DNA from: Hymenopellis radicata
Taxonomy: Eukaryota; Basidiomycota; Agaricomycetes; Agaricales; Physalacriaceae
DNA length: 64,000 nt
Assembly (NCBI GenBank): GCA_015501595.1
Contig: JADNRX010000073.1
Coordinates: 116,024 to 180,023 of the forward strand
Direction: 5' to 3'
Shown here: positions 46,101 through 59,433 of the stretch, one piece after another
Numbering within the stretch: the first letter of the stretch is position 1
How the letters are laid out: the number at the start of each line of letters is the position of its first letter
Program-made: the position numbers and the translations under genes
Notes under the pieces: generated by a model
Told to the model about the DNA's origin: nothing
The model's database searches: none
The model's input: the letters and a program-made list of their open reading frames with translations, nothing else

Positions 46101-47772
46101 AGGCCTCCCGACGCGCAAATTTTGGAGTGTTACGCGTTATGAGTTACGATTTAGTTCAGTTCACGACCCCATGTTACGCGTTACGTGAACATGGGGTCGT
46201 AACATTACAGTATTTCGTTTTCCGATCACTTACCATTCGTTCCCCAGTACCACCACCATCTCTGCCGCGTCTCTCCCGCTCACTCACCACTCACGCTCGC
46301 ACATACAGACGATGCTATCAAGTATGACCGACGATGCACGCAAGTACGGACGACCCCGCACATATGGACAAAAACGACGACGACGCCGCCAGCAACACGG
46401 GCATTGCTCTCAAACGCGGAAGACGCCGATAAGTCTGGACCGCTGTCACTGGCTCCCGACGGAGGACGATGCTGCTATGAGCTGCGGAGCCAATCCCACT
46501 GATTTTGCACCACTTAACGGACGACAATGGCTACTGCGAGGAACATCCAATGCCGCCGACCCCTCCGCGAAGGACGATGACGAAGCTGAATATGAGGAAT
46601 GATGACGTTGACGGCAACGTACGACACCAACCCCCCGGCGGCTACTATGCTCGAATGTCAAGAACTATGTAGGAGGACATCACCGACGAGGGTGAACCAT
46701 GACCATGTAACGCGACCACTACCCCGCACCACGACGACAACACTTATACAGGACGGCGACAACACATTGGGGTAGGACACCCATTACGACGCACGAGGAC
46801 GACCCATCACGACGGGCGAAGACGATTAACCCCGACGGCGAGGATACTCTCTTTCCTCGTACCACCATTGCTCAACATCCACTCCCGCAACTGGTTCCTT
46901 ACCGGTCAGGTTTTCATTCATTGTATTACCGACGCTGACTGAATGTAAGCACCCTCAGTGTTGTCGCCATCACCCTTAGCATCCAAAGCACTATGACGCT
47001 AGAATGAGACGACCACGGTGGAACTGAGCGCGCTCCTCTTTTGACGGACAACAGCTACGACAGCGAGGACGACACCAACGACCGGAGAGGACGACACCAA
47101 CGAACAAAGATGACGCCAAGCGGACGACTTGGGCACCAACCGTGTCCATTGCGCCTGAAGGCCACGTCAACGTCACGCGAAGATTGGTTTATCTTTCTTT
47201 GTACGTGTCAAAATGCTTTCTTCCTGTCACCACTCAGTTCACCTATTGTTTGCAGTGCTGCGCCTCGAAACAACAATGCTCCCAGTATCGAAGTCTTTGT
47301 TGCAACATCAATCCAACGCGACCTGTGTACATGCCAACGTGGACAACCACCGAAACCACTCCCGGCCGCAAGCACACCAATCGGATGACGACGATGCATG
47401 ATATTATATGTATGCTATGTAATAGCACTATTCTATGTTGTGTATAAGTGAATGAAATGCTGCTCTTTGTGCTCTCTTTGCAGATCTTGAGGGCATTATT
47501 GCTTGTTTTGCATGATCTCTGTACTCTTCGAACAACCAGAAGGAAGTAGGAGCCTCTTGTGGCTTACTTAAGTGAACTTGGTGATGGGATAAGTCTACCT
47601 GAGGACAGCATGAGTTCACTTCCAGTTACCCTGAGTTAACTTGAGAGGATCGGTCCCGCCGAACCTTCTCCAAAGTTTACTTGATAAACTTTCTGTCTTA
47701 GTATTCTCAAGTTGACTATGGGACCTCTGGTTGACTGCAGCAGTCTCAGAGCCCATAACCCTTTTTCTAATG
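43130..47772. mobile_element. Non-autonomous Plavaka-like element (4643 bp)
   Basis: The left end is CATCACGAAACAGG; the right end in reverse complement is CATTAGAAAAAGGG. The target duplication is AT (43128-43129 and 47773-47774), read against arm A at 24080. Both subterminal zones hold many CTTGAG/CTCAAG words (about 43200-43330 and 47520-47720). The interior is GAC/GTC-rich with no recognisable transposase. Blocks at 45480-45640 and 45720-45790 recur inverted in the 54462-59433 element (about 55540-55680 and 55385-55450), so the two are one family. Confidence 0.78.
45967..46210. mobile_element. TA-target MITE (mariner/pogo-like), 244 bp
   Basis: Inverted ends CTGTAGTGTTACTACCCCAT / CTGTAATGTTACGACCCCAT are flanked by TA on each side (45965-45966 and 46211-46212). 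Internal ACGCGTTA words repeat, and a GGCGGCGTTAGCCGCC hairpin lies at about 46067-46082. There is no coding capacity. It is nested inside the 43130-47772 element. Confidence 0.8.
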
Positions 47773-49160
47773 ATGGTGTGTAGAGGCAGGTCAAGAAAGA
47801 TGGGCTGGAGGTAAGTGACAGGAGATGTGGTGGTAGTGGTTAACAATGAGAATCGATTGGGTTTGGACGCGTTATATATTGGACCTGCGCCGATCACATG
47901 AGTGTGTCCATTTCAAGACGATAATGTTATTGTAGATGGATGAAACGAAAATGCCATGAACCTCAAGTACGAGAAGGTGGTTCAGATTGCGATTGTGATT
48001 TGGTGTGTGTGACAGTGTGGCGCAATACTATTCCTAATGCACACTGAAATGAAAATCAGAGAGGTGGATTCAACAAAGCAAAGGCGCGTTACCTTGTAAT
48101 TCATAGTCGTTCGAATAGAGCCTGATATTCCAAGGGCGAAGTCGATCGAGAAGTTTCAAGTTCCAACAGATGACGCCCTCTTGTATCCAGCGTGATGTGT
48201 GCAGAGAAGCCCGTGGATGAGCGTTATCTAGGACGCAGTCATGGATCCCGATACTCCACTTCAGTAGTCCCATCTGCTGAAACGACGTCGGTGTACGCGG
48301 GAGGCTAGTTATCACAGACATAGGACCCAAATTCTGACCAGCGTGTCATCGTAGGGTTTCGACTGCTGCCATTTGAAAGTTGGCGCAGGCAAAGGCTCTG
48401 ACTGTCGCCTAATATCTCCCGGGGATAGGAACACATGGCTGTCGAAACAAATGAAAAAGAATACATTCCCAACGAGTTCAATACAAACCATTTACGGGCA
48501 GTGGATGTTTTTGGAACAGAGAATCTTTTAGAAGTGCTTTGCACCGGACACCTCTCCCGCAGGACTCGAAACAGCAACATTTGTCGCTCCGTGTCTAGCC
48601 AGGCGCACCCGCGATGCCCTCAATGATCCAACACGAATGAAGGCGACCACTGGGCTCGGCAACGACCATAAGGAGAACGAGTACGATTCAGCTCATCCCG
48701 ACGAGCACGGCGAAGGTCGTCATGTAAATGATATGGTGTACAGCAAGTGCCTTCCGAATCCCGCCTGTGCATAACTTTAAGCAATAAGCGTTGCCAATGG
48801 AAATACATTTTGAAAGAAGACATACCCAAAATACAGAATGTAATCCGGTCTTGACATTCCCGATACTTGAACGCAATCTGTGTCTCTAGATGATGCTAAA
48901 TCTGGTGGTGAGGTTTAGTGGACATGGTAGTGAAAGACTAAAGCCTGAAATGACCGACCTCGGGCCGATGTTCCGCATCTTGACCATCAACCTGTATTCA
49001 AGTTTTCATTTACGAAGGGCAAAGGTATAACCGCGTCTTTGCTATTAAATGATCTCATACCCATTTGAAGGAGCCCCTTGTTTGCAAACCTCTAAGTGGG
49101 AAGTAAGTTCGAAATGGTTGCTTTCCTTCTCCTGCACTCTGACGCGTCTTTGCAGCTCAA
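47773..49160. other. Arm B copy of the unassigned upstream stretch
   Basis: Reverse-complement counterpart of 22512-24081. It contains EKEYIPNEFNTN-like remains at 48435-48500 (+) and FSISIYDC-like remains (as WSIGIHDCVLD, minus, about 48240), both with broken frames. The 3' end is the promoter-proximal region of the F-box gene that starts at 49161. Confidence 0.5.
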
Positions 49161-49375
49161 ATGGCGGAAAATAAGTCCGCGAACCCTTGTCCCACCTGCG
49201 CTCTCCTATCCCTTCATCCAAAGGAGGCTCATGCCAAGCGTACTGCGCGTGTCGAGGAGCTCCTTCGGCTCAATAGCCCCCCACTTGATGCAGAGCTCGC
49301 CCACTTTCGTCTCGTTGCCGATAACGCCCCGGAGATCCTTCAGGACCTCGATGAGAAGATTGTACTTGCGAGGAA

Positions 49376-50357
49376 TAGAGACCTCAACGAGTTCGCGGGT
49401 CACGCGGATACTCGGGTACTCGATCCGGCCGGGGGTCTCGGCTACTTGACCCGTTTGATCCGCGGATCGATAACGGGTCGGATCAGAGAAGGATCGCGAG
49501 TACGGCCTTGGAGGCACGAGTACTCGTCGCGAGTACTCGGTTTGACTCGCAATAATGTAGATATATATTTAAACTCAATTTACAAATTTTTTCCAAGTTG
49601 AATGGGCCCTTACGTCGCCCAAACGAGACGTTCGGGTGAATTTCTCAGAAATTCTCACGATCCGGCAAACCCCGAGAGGCCGCGTAAGCGTGCGATCGCA
49701 GCCTCTCTCTCTCTCTCATTTCTACCACCACGACCTCCCAGGGAGTGACGACTGTCGCCCCTGCCGCTCTGACGATTGTCAGGCGGCATCTGTGGTGGAG
49801 ATCTGGGTCTGGGCTTTGTGCCGGGCCCGCTGCTGCTGTCTCTGCGACGGCAGCAGAGGATGATACGATCAGGACCCGGACTAGGACGACGACTGCGACC
49901 AGGACGGTCACAACCACGGATTGAGGACGACCGGGAGAGGATGAGGATGGGGAGGATGAGGAGGATGAGGATGTGACGCATCGATGAGCATGACGACGCG
50001 TCAACGACACGACTATCAGCATCACCACCACTCCCACCACCACCATCACCACCATCACCACCACCACCACCACCACCACCACTCCCACCACTGCTCCCAC
50101 CACCACCAGCACCCTCAGTCTGTGCTCATGCACGGCTGAGTGTCCCCGTGCCATTGCCCGGGGATGCTCGCCGGGCATGAATAGATTTGGGTGCGGTGAC
50201 CCGCGAGTTTACTCGCAAACTCGCCTGACTCGACCCGTCTGACTCGCGGATCAACGCGAGTCGAGTCAATGACGGATCACGAGTAGGCGCTTCAGAGCGC
50301 GAGTACTCGCTCGACGGATCGCGAGTCATACCCGAGTATGACTCGTTGAGGTCTCTA
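49376..50357. mobile_element. Non-autonomous hAT-like element (982 bp)
   Basis: Perfect inverted ends TAGAGACCTCAACGAGT are flanked by the 8-bp target duplication GCGAGGAA (49368-49375 and 50358-50365); arm A has the site once. Both subterminal 150-bp zones are crowded with GAGTACTCG and CGCGAGT-type words, as expected for hAT transposase binding. No transposase is encoded; the interior includes a (CAC)n tract. Confidence 0.92.
50016..50115. repeat. CAC/CAT trinucleotide tract
   Basis: An imperfect CACCAC/CATCAC run of about 100 bp lies inside the 982-bp hAT-like element. Long open frames across it are artefacts of the repeat. Confidence 0.85.
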
Positions 50358-51204
50358 GCGAGGAAGATGCTGGACAATCTCGTCCGGGCTCGTAGCCAAG
50401 CCGAGTCACACTTGGCCGACGCCAAATCCGTCATCCATCCCATGCGCTCCCTTCCTTATGATGTCGTATCGGAAATATTTTCGCAGTGCGTCCCCACCTG
50501 GACCATGGACGATGTTAGCACCCAATCGCTTGATCCGCGTTTAGCACCATGGACGTTGACTCGTGTGTGCTTTCGCTGGCGACATATCGCCCTGTTATTG
50601 CCAAACCTGTGGACTTACATTGGGTTGGACTTCGAGGAGCTCGACGGACAAAGTTCTCGTCAGTTGCTCTACAAGTTAGGAGTCTTCGTTGAGCGCTCTA
50701 AAGGCCTGCCTTTGTCGCTATATATTGACAGCCTTCGAGAAATTAGTGAACACCCGCTATTTCCTGTCCTGGAGGTCACGATACCGCGTTGGAAACAACT
50801 CAGGATATGCATTCCGCATTTATCCTTGCAATCATTCTCTGGCAACATCTTCTCTTCCCTCGAAACGCTCGTTCATAGCACGGATTACTCAGGACATGGG
50901 ACAGACGTTTCCATATTCAATTTCGCCAGTGTGCCAGTCCTTCGTGCATTCAAGACGAGTCCATACGTTTCATGGGACGTTCTTGACCACATTCATCTCC
51001 CGTGGTCCAAGTTGCTGAGGGTTATCGATTTCCCTTCTGACGATATGGATGCCTACGACCATCACAGAAATCCTGCGCCGCATGTACGCGGATTGTATGG
51101 TCCCCCATCGGTTGCAAGTACTTACAAAGTCCAACCTAGGCTCTAGTCGACTTGTAAGTACGTGAATACCAAGGAGGCGAAGTGGGAATGACATGATACG
51201 CACC

Positions 51205-51340
51205 ACTTGTATGACTTTGTATATCCTTTGTATTGACCTTTGTATAAGGCTTTGTATCAGCTTTGTATATAGCTTGGTATGCTGTATGTATTTAGCTTTG
51301 TATTCTCTATGTATCTAGCCTTGTATATTGTATACATACC
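51205..51340. repeat. Subterminal CTTTGTAT repeat cluster (left end)
   Basis: The word CTTTGTAT or a one-base variant (CCTTGTAT, CTTGGTAT) occurs about eight times in 135 bp, spaced 15-20 bp. The mirrored cluster is near the other end of the same element (about 60270-60400). It probably binds transposase. Confidence 0.7.
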
Positions 51341-51589
51341 GTGTGTATTGAGATAGGTTGGTGCTGCTTGTCAAATCCCTTCTCACTTATGTTGCCACGC
51401 ACACAAAGGGCAAAAGAGTCAAATTCATGTATACTAATAGTAAAGCGATACGGTAATCATCGCAGAGGGATTAGTTCGATGAGAGAACATAAGGGCACTG
51501 ATAATCATATGGTGGGAAGGACTGTCACAAAACTGACACTAGTCGGTTGACAATACATCAGAACAGGGCAGGAAACAAACCGAGTTCAT

Positions 51590-52130
51590 GCTTACCAACG
51601 AATGTGTTGGCAACACTGATGGAATGGCAGTCTTCAATGATAGGCGCGTCGTAGATGACAGACATAGTCCTGGAAAGGTATGAGAGTCTCAGCGGGTGAG
51701 AGGCGTAAGAATTACGCACCGCCTAAGCTCCTCGTCCCAGTTTCGGTCGTCCTTGATCAAACCATCAACCATTCTGAAAAAGGTCGATATGTTGACGCGA
51801 CGGTCTTGTCCGCGCCTTCGTGAGCAGCAAATAATGACCCAGTTAGATGGTGTTACATCGGTAGCGCAATCAAAGACGTACACGTCACCGAACACAACGA
51901 GGAGACCACTAGTAAGAATATCAGAAGCGACTGATGTTTATCGTTAGTCCATAGCATTATATGCATCGAGAGCGCGACGCACCAATGCGAGGATGCTCAG
52001 ATCTCCTACGCGTCCTTGTGAGAGTTGGCCGATGCGGGACCGAGGAGAAGCGTACCGTACCGCAGACCAACTCGCCGAGTTGAAATGGCAGTCGGCATCC
52101 TTCAAAGAGCCTGGCTGTACATCTGGACGA
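51590..52130 (-). pseudogene. Captured fragment, possibly cytochrome P450
   Basis: On the minus strand, spliceable pieces read GLRYGTLLLGPASANSHKDA, DLSILALVRRALDAYNAMD, ASDILTSGLLVVFG, DDRNWDEELRR and, after a GTGCGT...TTCCAG intron, TMSVIYDAPIIEDCHSISVA. The spacing and wording recall the N-terminal third of Agaricomycete P450s (the 'LLVVFG...NWDEELRR...MSVIYD' part), but the haem-binding region is absent and the assignment is uncertain. The introns are retained, so it is a genomic rather than cDNA capture. Confidence 0.4.
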
Positions 52131-53162
52131 AATCGAGTCCTTATCAGCGCGTCTATTCGCAGAACGGCGTGCGCGACCGGGCGATATGATCATGACAGCG
52201 TCGACATATGGTCGAGCATCATCCAGATCGTTACCGCGAGTCATCCATACTCGCCGGACTGTATTCGGGCTTGAGATGGTGGTGGTAAGAAAGAGAGAGA
52301 GGGCGGGAACGACGCGCCAAATTCTGTTGGCATTGTTTGTCTCAAGCCTTGCATCGGCAAGTCGGCATTGACCGATTAACTTTTTAAGTCCCGCCTGCTC
52401 ACCACTTTGTCACCACTCGACGACAAGTCGGCGGCGTAGAACCACTGCCCTACTTCAGGTCGCCATCTGGGCGACGGTAGCTCACTTTGTGGACCGCGCT
52501 GCACTCGTCTTGGCCGCCTTTTGTGTTGCTGTACCGCGTTGTGGTTGTACTTAGTGGCATACCGAACAGCTTCATGAATTGTACGTCGTGTCCATTTTCT
52601 CACGTCAAACAATTTTTTATTCTTATTGCTAGCATTTTTTTTTTGCCGGTCAACACCAATCCAACTAGACTGGGCAAACGGCATTCGGGAACAGGACTTG
52701 ACGCATCTTTGATGGGTCCGGAGCTCAATATCCCTTGCCTATCCATGTCAACGTCTCCTCCCCTCTCATTTCTGCATTCGCTGCCGGACGCCGCAGATAT
52801 AGGCGTCTCAAAGATCAAGGGCAATGTGTCCGACTACGAAAAGCGGCTCGGCGCCAACATTTCGCCTACTTGTCAACGAGCGTGAGGAGCCGTATGGCGC
52901 TCAAGTTGGTCATCATATAAGGGGACACAAAGGGCGCTGCGGCTCAAGGATGGACAATAATCTTCGAGATCGTTGTGCTGCCAGGTGAGCGACGTGCCTT
53001 GGTTTGCTCAGAATGAAGCTGACGATGCGTAGATATGTGCAATGTCTATACATTGTCCCTAGTCCGCACACCGGTCATCAGCACCGCCCCAGTGCGCAAT
53101 ATTTCCTCTATTTTCCGGATTAATGCTCATAGTTCCCAGAATATTCACCTCTGACGAGACGG

Positions 53163-53463
53163 TTGCCCAAAATGCGCACCGTGCTCAAGCCATTCATGAT
53201 ACACGCCTCGTACTCACCCATTGAGATGATTGTCTTCTCCATCGTTGGAACATTGGCCTATTTCCATGTCTTGTCTGCTATAAAGCACTCAGCATTCTTC
53301 GCGACGTCGAATCCAACGCACGCGCCGCACACTGAACAAGCATGGGTCAATGTCCGCGAGCATGCCTGGCACCGCGCGCGGTCGGCTGCAGACAGCTCGC
53401 TTATTTCAGTTGAACTGGAGCAGGTTGTCTACTCGCTTGACTCTGTTCAGAAAGGCAAGGATG
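53163..53463 (+). pseudogene. Captured 5' fragment of an HMG-CoA-reductase-like gene
   Basis: MPKMRTVLKPFMIHASYSPI then a hydrophobic segment (EMIVFSIVGTLAYFHVLSAI), KHSAFFATSNP, AWVNVREHAWHRA and VELEQVVYSLDS. This resembles the N-terminal membrane anchor of basidiomycete HMG-CoA reductase (recalled family pattern). It stops at a GTGAGT donor at 53464. Neither the sterol-sensing membrane domain nor the catalytic domain follows, so it is a fragment inside the transposon. Confidence 0.5.
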
Positions 53464-53939
53464 TGAGTAACGCTTTACTTGACATTGCTTAACGGTCTCT
53501 TATTCTCAGTTAGGCCGCATGCTCCTCCATCTCACTTGAACTCTCGCCACTGTCAGAGTCGATCAAGCCACAACTAAGGAACGTGTCTCCCTTGTGTACA
53601 GCCACGTCGCCCTCGTCCCGATATCTACTGATGTCGAGGCGGTCGTTGCATATCGCGGACACTCGTCGACTCGGCATCGTAGCCGATTCACGGAACACTA
53701 CCGCCATGCCGTCTCGAAGGCCATCCAGCCTCCATATATGTGACAAACAGCACCACCACTCGCGTCCAGTCAGGACTCATATCAATTCGCGTAGTCTCAC
53801 CATTCCCTGGGTAACACGGCGCACCACGGCTCAGCAGCAGAAAATTATACAAGTTACAAGGTGTGTGCCGTCACAATTTATCTGTGCGCTCTCTGTAGCC
53901 GAGTAATATGTATATTAACTCGCATTTTAGTTCCCATGT

Positions 53940-54461
53940 CACTCTGGACTACATCAGATCGGTTTGAGTCCGATAAAGTCACTCAGCAGGCTGTCGACGC
54001 CCTCGTCAAGCTGTCCCATGACTCGCTAGACACCATCGCACTTCGTTGAGCGATTAGGAAAAGTGCGTACAACGTGTCAATCGATGTACTGCTTATCTGA
54101 CCTGGGTTGTTCAAGCCAGAGGAAGGTGAAGTCACTATCGAGCTACTTCAATCCAATTATTCGTCCTCAAGGTCCTTGCCACAGCCATGTCCTCGCATTG
54201 GCAGGATCTTCCCCGTTCGGGATCCCAGGCAAGCAGTCGCAATCTGGGCCCGGCACCCGAATCGCCCATACCCCCAAGTTCAGCCGCGGCTCCTCATTCG
54301 ACCACTCTACGCCACATCCAGAGCCTACACCCATGGAAGATCACATTGCGCGCTACCTCCTCAGTGTCATGGTCCTCTTTCTTCGTCAGTCCGCGCACAC
54401 CGAAGGACCACTCTTAATGCAGTCCATCGAGTCGTCCGACATGAAGTTCCGCGACTACGAG
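53940..54461 (+). pseudogene. Captured RasGAP/neurofibromin-like fragment, left part
   Basis: TTSDRFESDKVTQQAVDALV and KLSHDSLDTIA, then SVMVLFLRQSAHTEGPLLMQ and SIESSDMKFRDYE. The last codons run into the AG target site of the nested element at 54462, and coding-like sequence resumes at 59434. The resemblance to the N-terminal region of fungal IRA/neurofibromin RasGAPs is from memory and moderate. Confidence 0.42.
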
Positions 54462-57400
54462 CATCAGGAAACGGGTCCCCGGCGTAGAGGACCACTGAGT
54501 CAACCACAGTGAACATGGTTGCCTAGAGGACATTAAGGTGTGAACTCTACGGAGCTGACTTTGGCAAAGGTTCAGGTCCAAACCTTCCTTGAGGTTGCCT
54601 TGAGTCTAACTTGAGACACCTCAAGTCATATCCAAGATCACTCAAGTGGCACTTAAGACAGCTCATGCTGTCTCCAAGTAAAATATATGTAACTTAGGTC
54701 AACCACATAGCCATCTTCAGCAGCTCACACCAACATACTGCCTATTGAAATCAGTCAAGTGAAACTTAGAGATGTTTGAAACTCGAACAAATAAAAGATT
54801 AAAATGGAGTGCATTCAAACGTGTTGGTACATACAGACAGCAATACAGGAACCTATTATAATAAAAATGCCAGAAATACTGCACATCGTATTATGATACT
54901 GAATAACATAAACCCTTAACAAAAAATTATTTGTACCTTAACAGGCGTCGGGGTCATTGTTGAGGCACGTAGGGGTCATTGTGGGCATCGGGGGTCGTCG
55001 TTGAGGAAGGGGTCATCATCATCGAGGCGGTCATCATGAAGGCTTGCATTGTCATCGTGGTGGTGGTCGGCGAGGCTCAAGTCATCGTTGAGGAGGTATT
55101 TGCTATCAGTGTATCTGGTCGTTGCTAGTGGGAGGAATGAGACGGTGGTAGAAGGATAAGGTGAAATGAGCGAGCACGCACCAGCAAAACCCAACCAACT
55201 CGTGACCTATGTTGTGTGTTGTGTGACTTGAACGGATTTTCTGGCCGGAGGGAGAAGGGAATGAAGCAGTAAATGAAAACCTGAGGAAAATTAATGTTGC
55301 ATGTGAGGACAGTGGTAAACATGACGGGCTTACCGCGGCGGAAAACGGAATTTACGGGAAAGACTGCGCGTCGACACCACCTCCCAACGATGGGCCCACA
55401 AAGCCCTGCTCAAGGTCGGCCTGGCTCTGAGTGGGCCCATGTTTGGGTATGGCGTCGTGTTCCAATGGCGGCGAATATAAAAGAAATGTTGCTGTTGTCA
55501 GACAAGGAGAACTGAAGCGGACGGGGGGACGCACAACGCCATGCTGCCCGTCTGCAGACAGAACAGGATCCCTCTCTCCAGCCCTTGCTCTTGCAAAGCC
55601 TGCAGCCGTGCGTAGTGCTTGTCGCCGAGAGAAAATACTGCCTGTGTCGAACAGGGCTTACGTGGCAGCTGTCCATTCCTGTATCGGAACGAAGCCCAAG
55701 ACTAGCCATTGAGATGAAGAGACGACGACTCACGAGTGATCAATGAAGGTGAGTCGTGCGGTGGCGGCGGTGGTGGTGGAAGGAACTTGCAAGGAGCGGT
55801 GGACCTCGTCCGATCGGAATTTAAACCAACCGGCACGTGAGGCTGACGTGGCCTCATGTGCCGGCGGCAAATGGACTTGTCAAATTTCTGGGAGCAAAAT
55901 CAGTGCGGGGAATGGGAATAGAAAGGGAATAAATGGTCGACGTTGATGGCGTCATGAACGACATCAACGAAGGAATGGAAAAATAAAAAATAAAAATGAA
56001 CGAACTAGTGCCGCGTCACCCCAAATCCTACTCAACGTGCTTGAAGCCCGCGCGACGGCAGAGTGGGAAATTTCTGCATCAGCCTGTGCCGTCCTGGCCT
56101 TCCATCTTGTGCGGCGCGGCAGCCTCGTCGTTAGAGGTCTTACTGCCATGAAGAGTGCAGTCCGACGTCAGCCACGGCTGTTGGAAGCCGTGGAGACGAG
56201 TCCGAGATCCAGAGGGTAGGAGAATAAGAGGAGATTAGACAGAGAGGCCCCAGACAAAAGTCTGAGGCTGGATGCAGTGTCGTCGTCGTAGTGGCATGGT
56301 GGTAAGAGCGGAGAGACAACGAGCAAAGGGGTCTGATCGCTATTCGGCATACGCCGAATCCCGAACGGAACGACTTCAACATCGTTCGGAACGACGACAA
56401 AGCCTTCGGAGTACATAAGCAAGCATCGGAATCCACTACAGTAAAGGTATTACATAGATCCACGCTAAATTTGGGGTCATATAATTTGTGCAGGACCTCG
56501 AAATTACCTTACATAGCAAGTATACCATCAGATATATGCCGACATCGTGCCCTCCAGCACGAAAAAACTCTCCGGGTGCTCTATATTCTACTGGAACTTA
56601 TGCTTTACAGCGTAACTCGTTGATTTTAGTTCAAATCATGCCAAGGATGTTGTGACATCAATAGCATTGACCTTGGACCTTTGTTTCGCAACACTTGGAC
56701 ATGGCCATTGGAGTTGGAAAGTCATTCCATTTCACTTTCTCTCAGACCTCACAGATGCTTTAGGAAACTATTATGGATACCTCCTGTGAAGTATCAGCAC
56801 TCACGGACGCGCCGTTCGCCCGCCATCGACGACGATATCCTCGCGATTTGGCGCCGGGGACACGGACCGCGAATCCGAAAACTGTTCGGATTCGTTTCCT
56901 TGCTCTCCTACCACCACCGTCGATGACCGATACGCTCAGGACGACGAGCAACACCCATGGTGATTAAAGCGGACGATACGGAACTCGTTAACGACACCCG
57001 TGACCGACTTTGAGTCGTCGCCGCCAAGGAGACCGACTCTTCCTCTCACCAAGCCGTTTCCTGGCTGGTTGTTTTCGCTATTTTTTGGACCCACGTAAGA
57101 AGCGCCGACTCCAGGACGAACCACCGCGTAAGCCCCAGACGACGGGCAGCAGATCACTCAAATACGGTGCGGTCGGCTAGAAACCGACGCTTAGGACCAG
57201 ACCAGCGACCGACTTCGACGACGCCTTTCCAGCTAAGCGTTCTTGGGCAGCGCTGTTTTGCCAGACCGTTGCTCCCGGCTCAGTTGCCGCGAACTGGACG
57301 AATACCATCCGGGAGGCGAACGACACGCGAGGAATTTAGCGCTCGCAGGTGCGTTATTTTCTTCTGTGTTTTATTCATTATATTGACGAGGACTCCGTAG

Positions 57401-59433
57401 CCCGTGCCCTCGACGACTACGGACAGTGATCGCAGAGTCGTTTCTCTGCCTTCTACCATGACCATGATCCCCTCTTGCCACCCGGACGACGACGCAAGCC
57501 GCGTAAGCCCTCGAGCAGGCAGCACAACATCTTTAAACCAATGAACGGCCGTGGATACCCGGGACGAGCGACGTCCTGCGTGGAATGGATTCGTTGACTG
57601 TGAGTATTGCTTACTTTCCATGTGATCCATCGGTAATAATCCTCCCAGCATTCTTCCTGACCGCGCACTTCAGCCAAGAGGATTACCCTTACGATTGGCT
57701 GATGCATTGGCTTTCCAAGGTGCGTGTTCATGTCGCTCTATGCCACTGCTCTAATCCATGACACACAGCAACCTGCATGGGGACGCTCGCGAGAATTCGA
57801 GATTACTACGCGCTCCTCCGGACGCATGGGCCTTACTACGAGCACCACTGGAGACCTCGACGACGACGAAGAGGAGGAGGAGGAGGAGGATACGCTTGTC
57901 CACGGACGTAGAAAGCGCAAGGTCGCGTTTATGCCGAGTGTCGGTGAGTGGAATTACTGTTCCTTATCCATCTCCACGCTTGCGCGTACTCACTCGGTTT
58001 TTCTCGCACGCAGACACGAACTTCTGCTCCTGCGCCACCGACGAACGACTCGCACCAGCGATGCGACTTTGTGATGCGGGTTTTCGGGCGCTTCAGTCTT
58101 TGTTCCCGCCGTCGTACCATTTTCCTCCTCGTTTGCTTGGATTTGCGGGCTTGATGACCCTACTAGACGACAAATTGATCAGTCGTTTTGGTGTCAAAGT
58201 CTCGGTCTTAGCACTACCGCGTACGCGTAAGCCCTCGCATTTGAGGCCGCTCTGTCGCATTTTGTGGACAACGACGACTCTGGTCTCTCATGGAAAGTGG
58301 CTAATCTGGACGACGTCGGTAGTGGCGACACGCTGCATAAGCCCTCACCCGTAGGCGGCATAGAACATTTTCCCTACTGGCGGAGCATGACAGCGCCAAC
58401 GGCAGCGCTATGCACAGCATAGCGACCGGCAGCGATACCACTAAGGCCCGGTTGCAGAGCCCATCGCGTCAACATCCTCGCGCCTTCTCTCAATCATTGT
58501 CCCACCAAAGTCGACGCGACGCAGAGCTGCGCGAGAAGGGCCTGCTTCCGCCGTCGATTCACAGGCACCTCGAGGAGCAGCACCAGAAAAACTATGGCGT
58601 GGGACGCAACGACGCTGGTGGATGTGACGGGAGCACTGCGACTCCAGAACGAACGCTCGACAACGAGACGCATCACGACGATGATGCCACGATGGACTTA
58701 TAGCAGTACATTGAAGACGACCAGGCGCGCAGTAATAGGACTGTGGGGCGTGGTGCAGGCAACCATGCATATCATAAAGGTAAGCCTGTCCGTGAACATT
58801 TGTTCCACCCACTGACTCTGCTCTTTCCACAGGCCGACAGCCGGATAATTACTGCAGATCCTGATGGTGTTCATGAACGCGGTGCCTCTAGGAGAAATTT
58901 GAGGATCACAAACACCGTTTCAACGACAACTGTACGGCAATCATTTTTGGCTGCAGCCAGCGTGAGCTGGTGCATGGCTGCGCCAAGTAGACCCTTTTCG
59001 TTGTAGTAGTCTCAATAAATATATTTATTTCAATGCTATGGATACAAATAAATGAATAGTATCAATAGCATTCTGGGCGGAGAGAGATGAGACTACAGTA
59101 TTCTACGATAGAGCCTGCCAAATGGGGTCAGGTGAGATACCGACATCTACACGGGCACTGCAGAGTTCTCGGTTGAGTTGCCTAGGGGAAATGACTGTAA
59201 TTGATCTGCCTTCAAGCTGTCTAGAGTCATCATGAGTTGACAGGTGCACATGCTGATGCTTTGAGTAGACTTGAAGTAAACTCAACAGTGTAGAGGTAAC
59301 TCAAGCTTCCAACTACTGCAGTCTGGGCCTTGAGGCAGCTCAAGATGCCACAGGACGCCTCAATGCCCTCTGGTTTATCACTGTGGCAGTGATTACCTCA
59401 GGCTGCCTCTGGCCCACAGGCTGTTTCCTGATG
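54462..59433. mobile_element. Nested non-autonomous Plavaka-like element (4972 bp)
   Basis: The left end is CATCAGGAAACGGG; the right end in reverse complement is CATCAGGAAACAGCCTG. The target duplication is AG (54460-54461 and 59434-59435). CTTGAG/CTCAAG words cluster in both subterminal regions (54580-54700 and 59160-59350), as in the 43130-47772 element. The interior has GGGGTCATTGT-type tandem motifs (about 54945-55030), several CGCGTAAGCCC words, and GA/CG-rich unassigned sequence. Confidence 0.85.

Noticed and set aside
46310..47400. Several GAC/GTC-rich open frames in the 43130-47772 element
   Set aside because: Low-complexity CGACGA-type DNA yields open frames on both strands; no domain or splice pattern.
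48070..48580. Minus-strand frames as genes in arm B
   Set aside because: They partly mirror arm A but have unmatched frames, and no complete gene model fits either arm.
49645..50178. Minus-strand open frame with a long Val run
   Set aside because: It is the reverse reading of the CAC/CAT tract inside a hAT-like element; no gene features.
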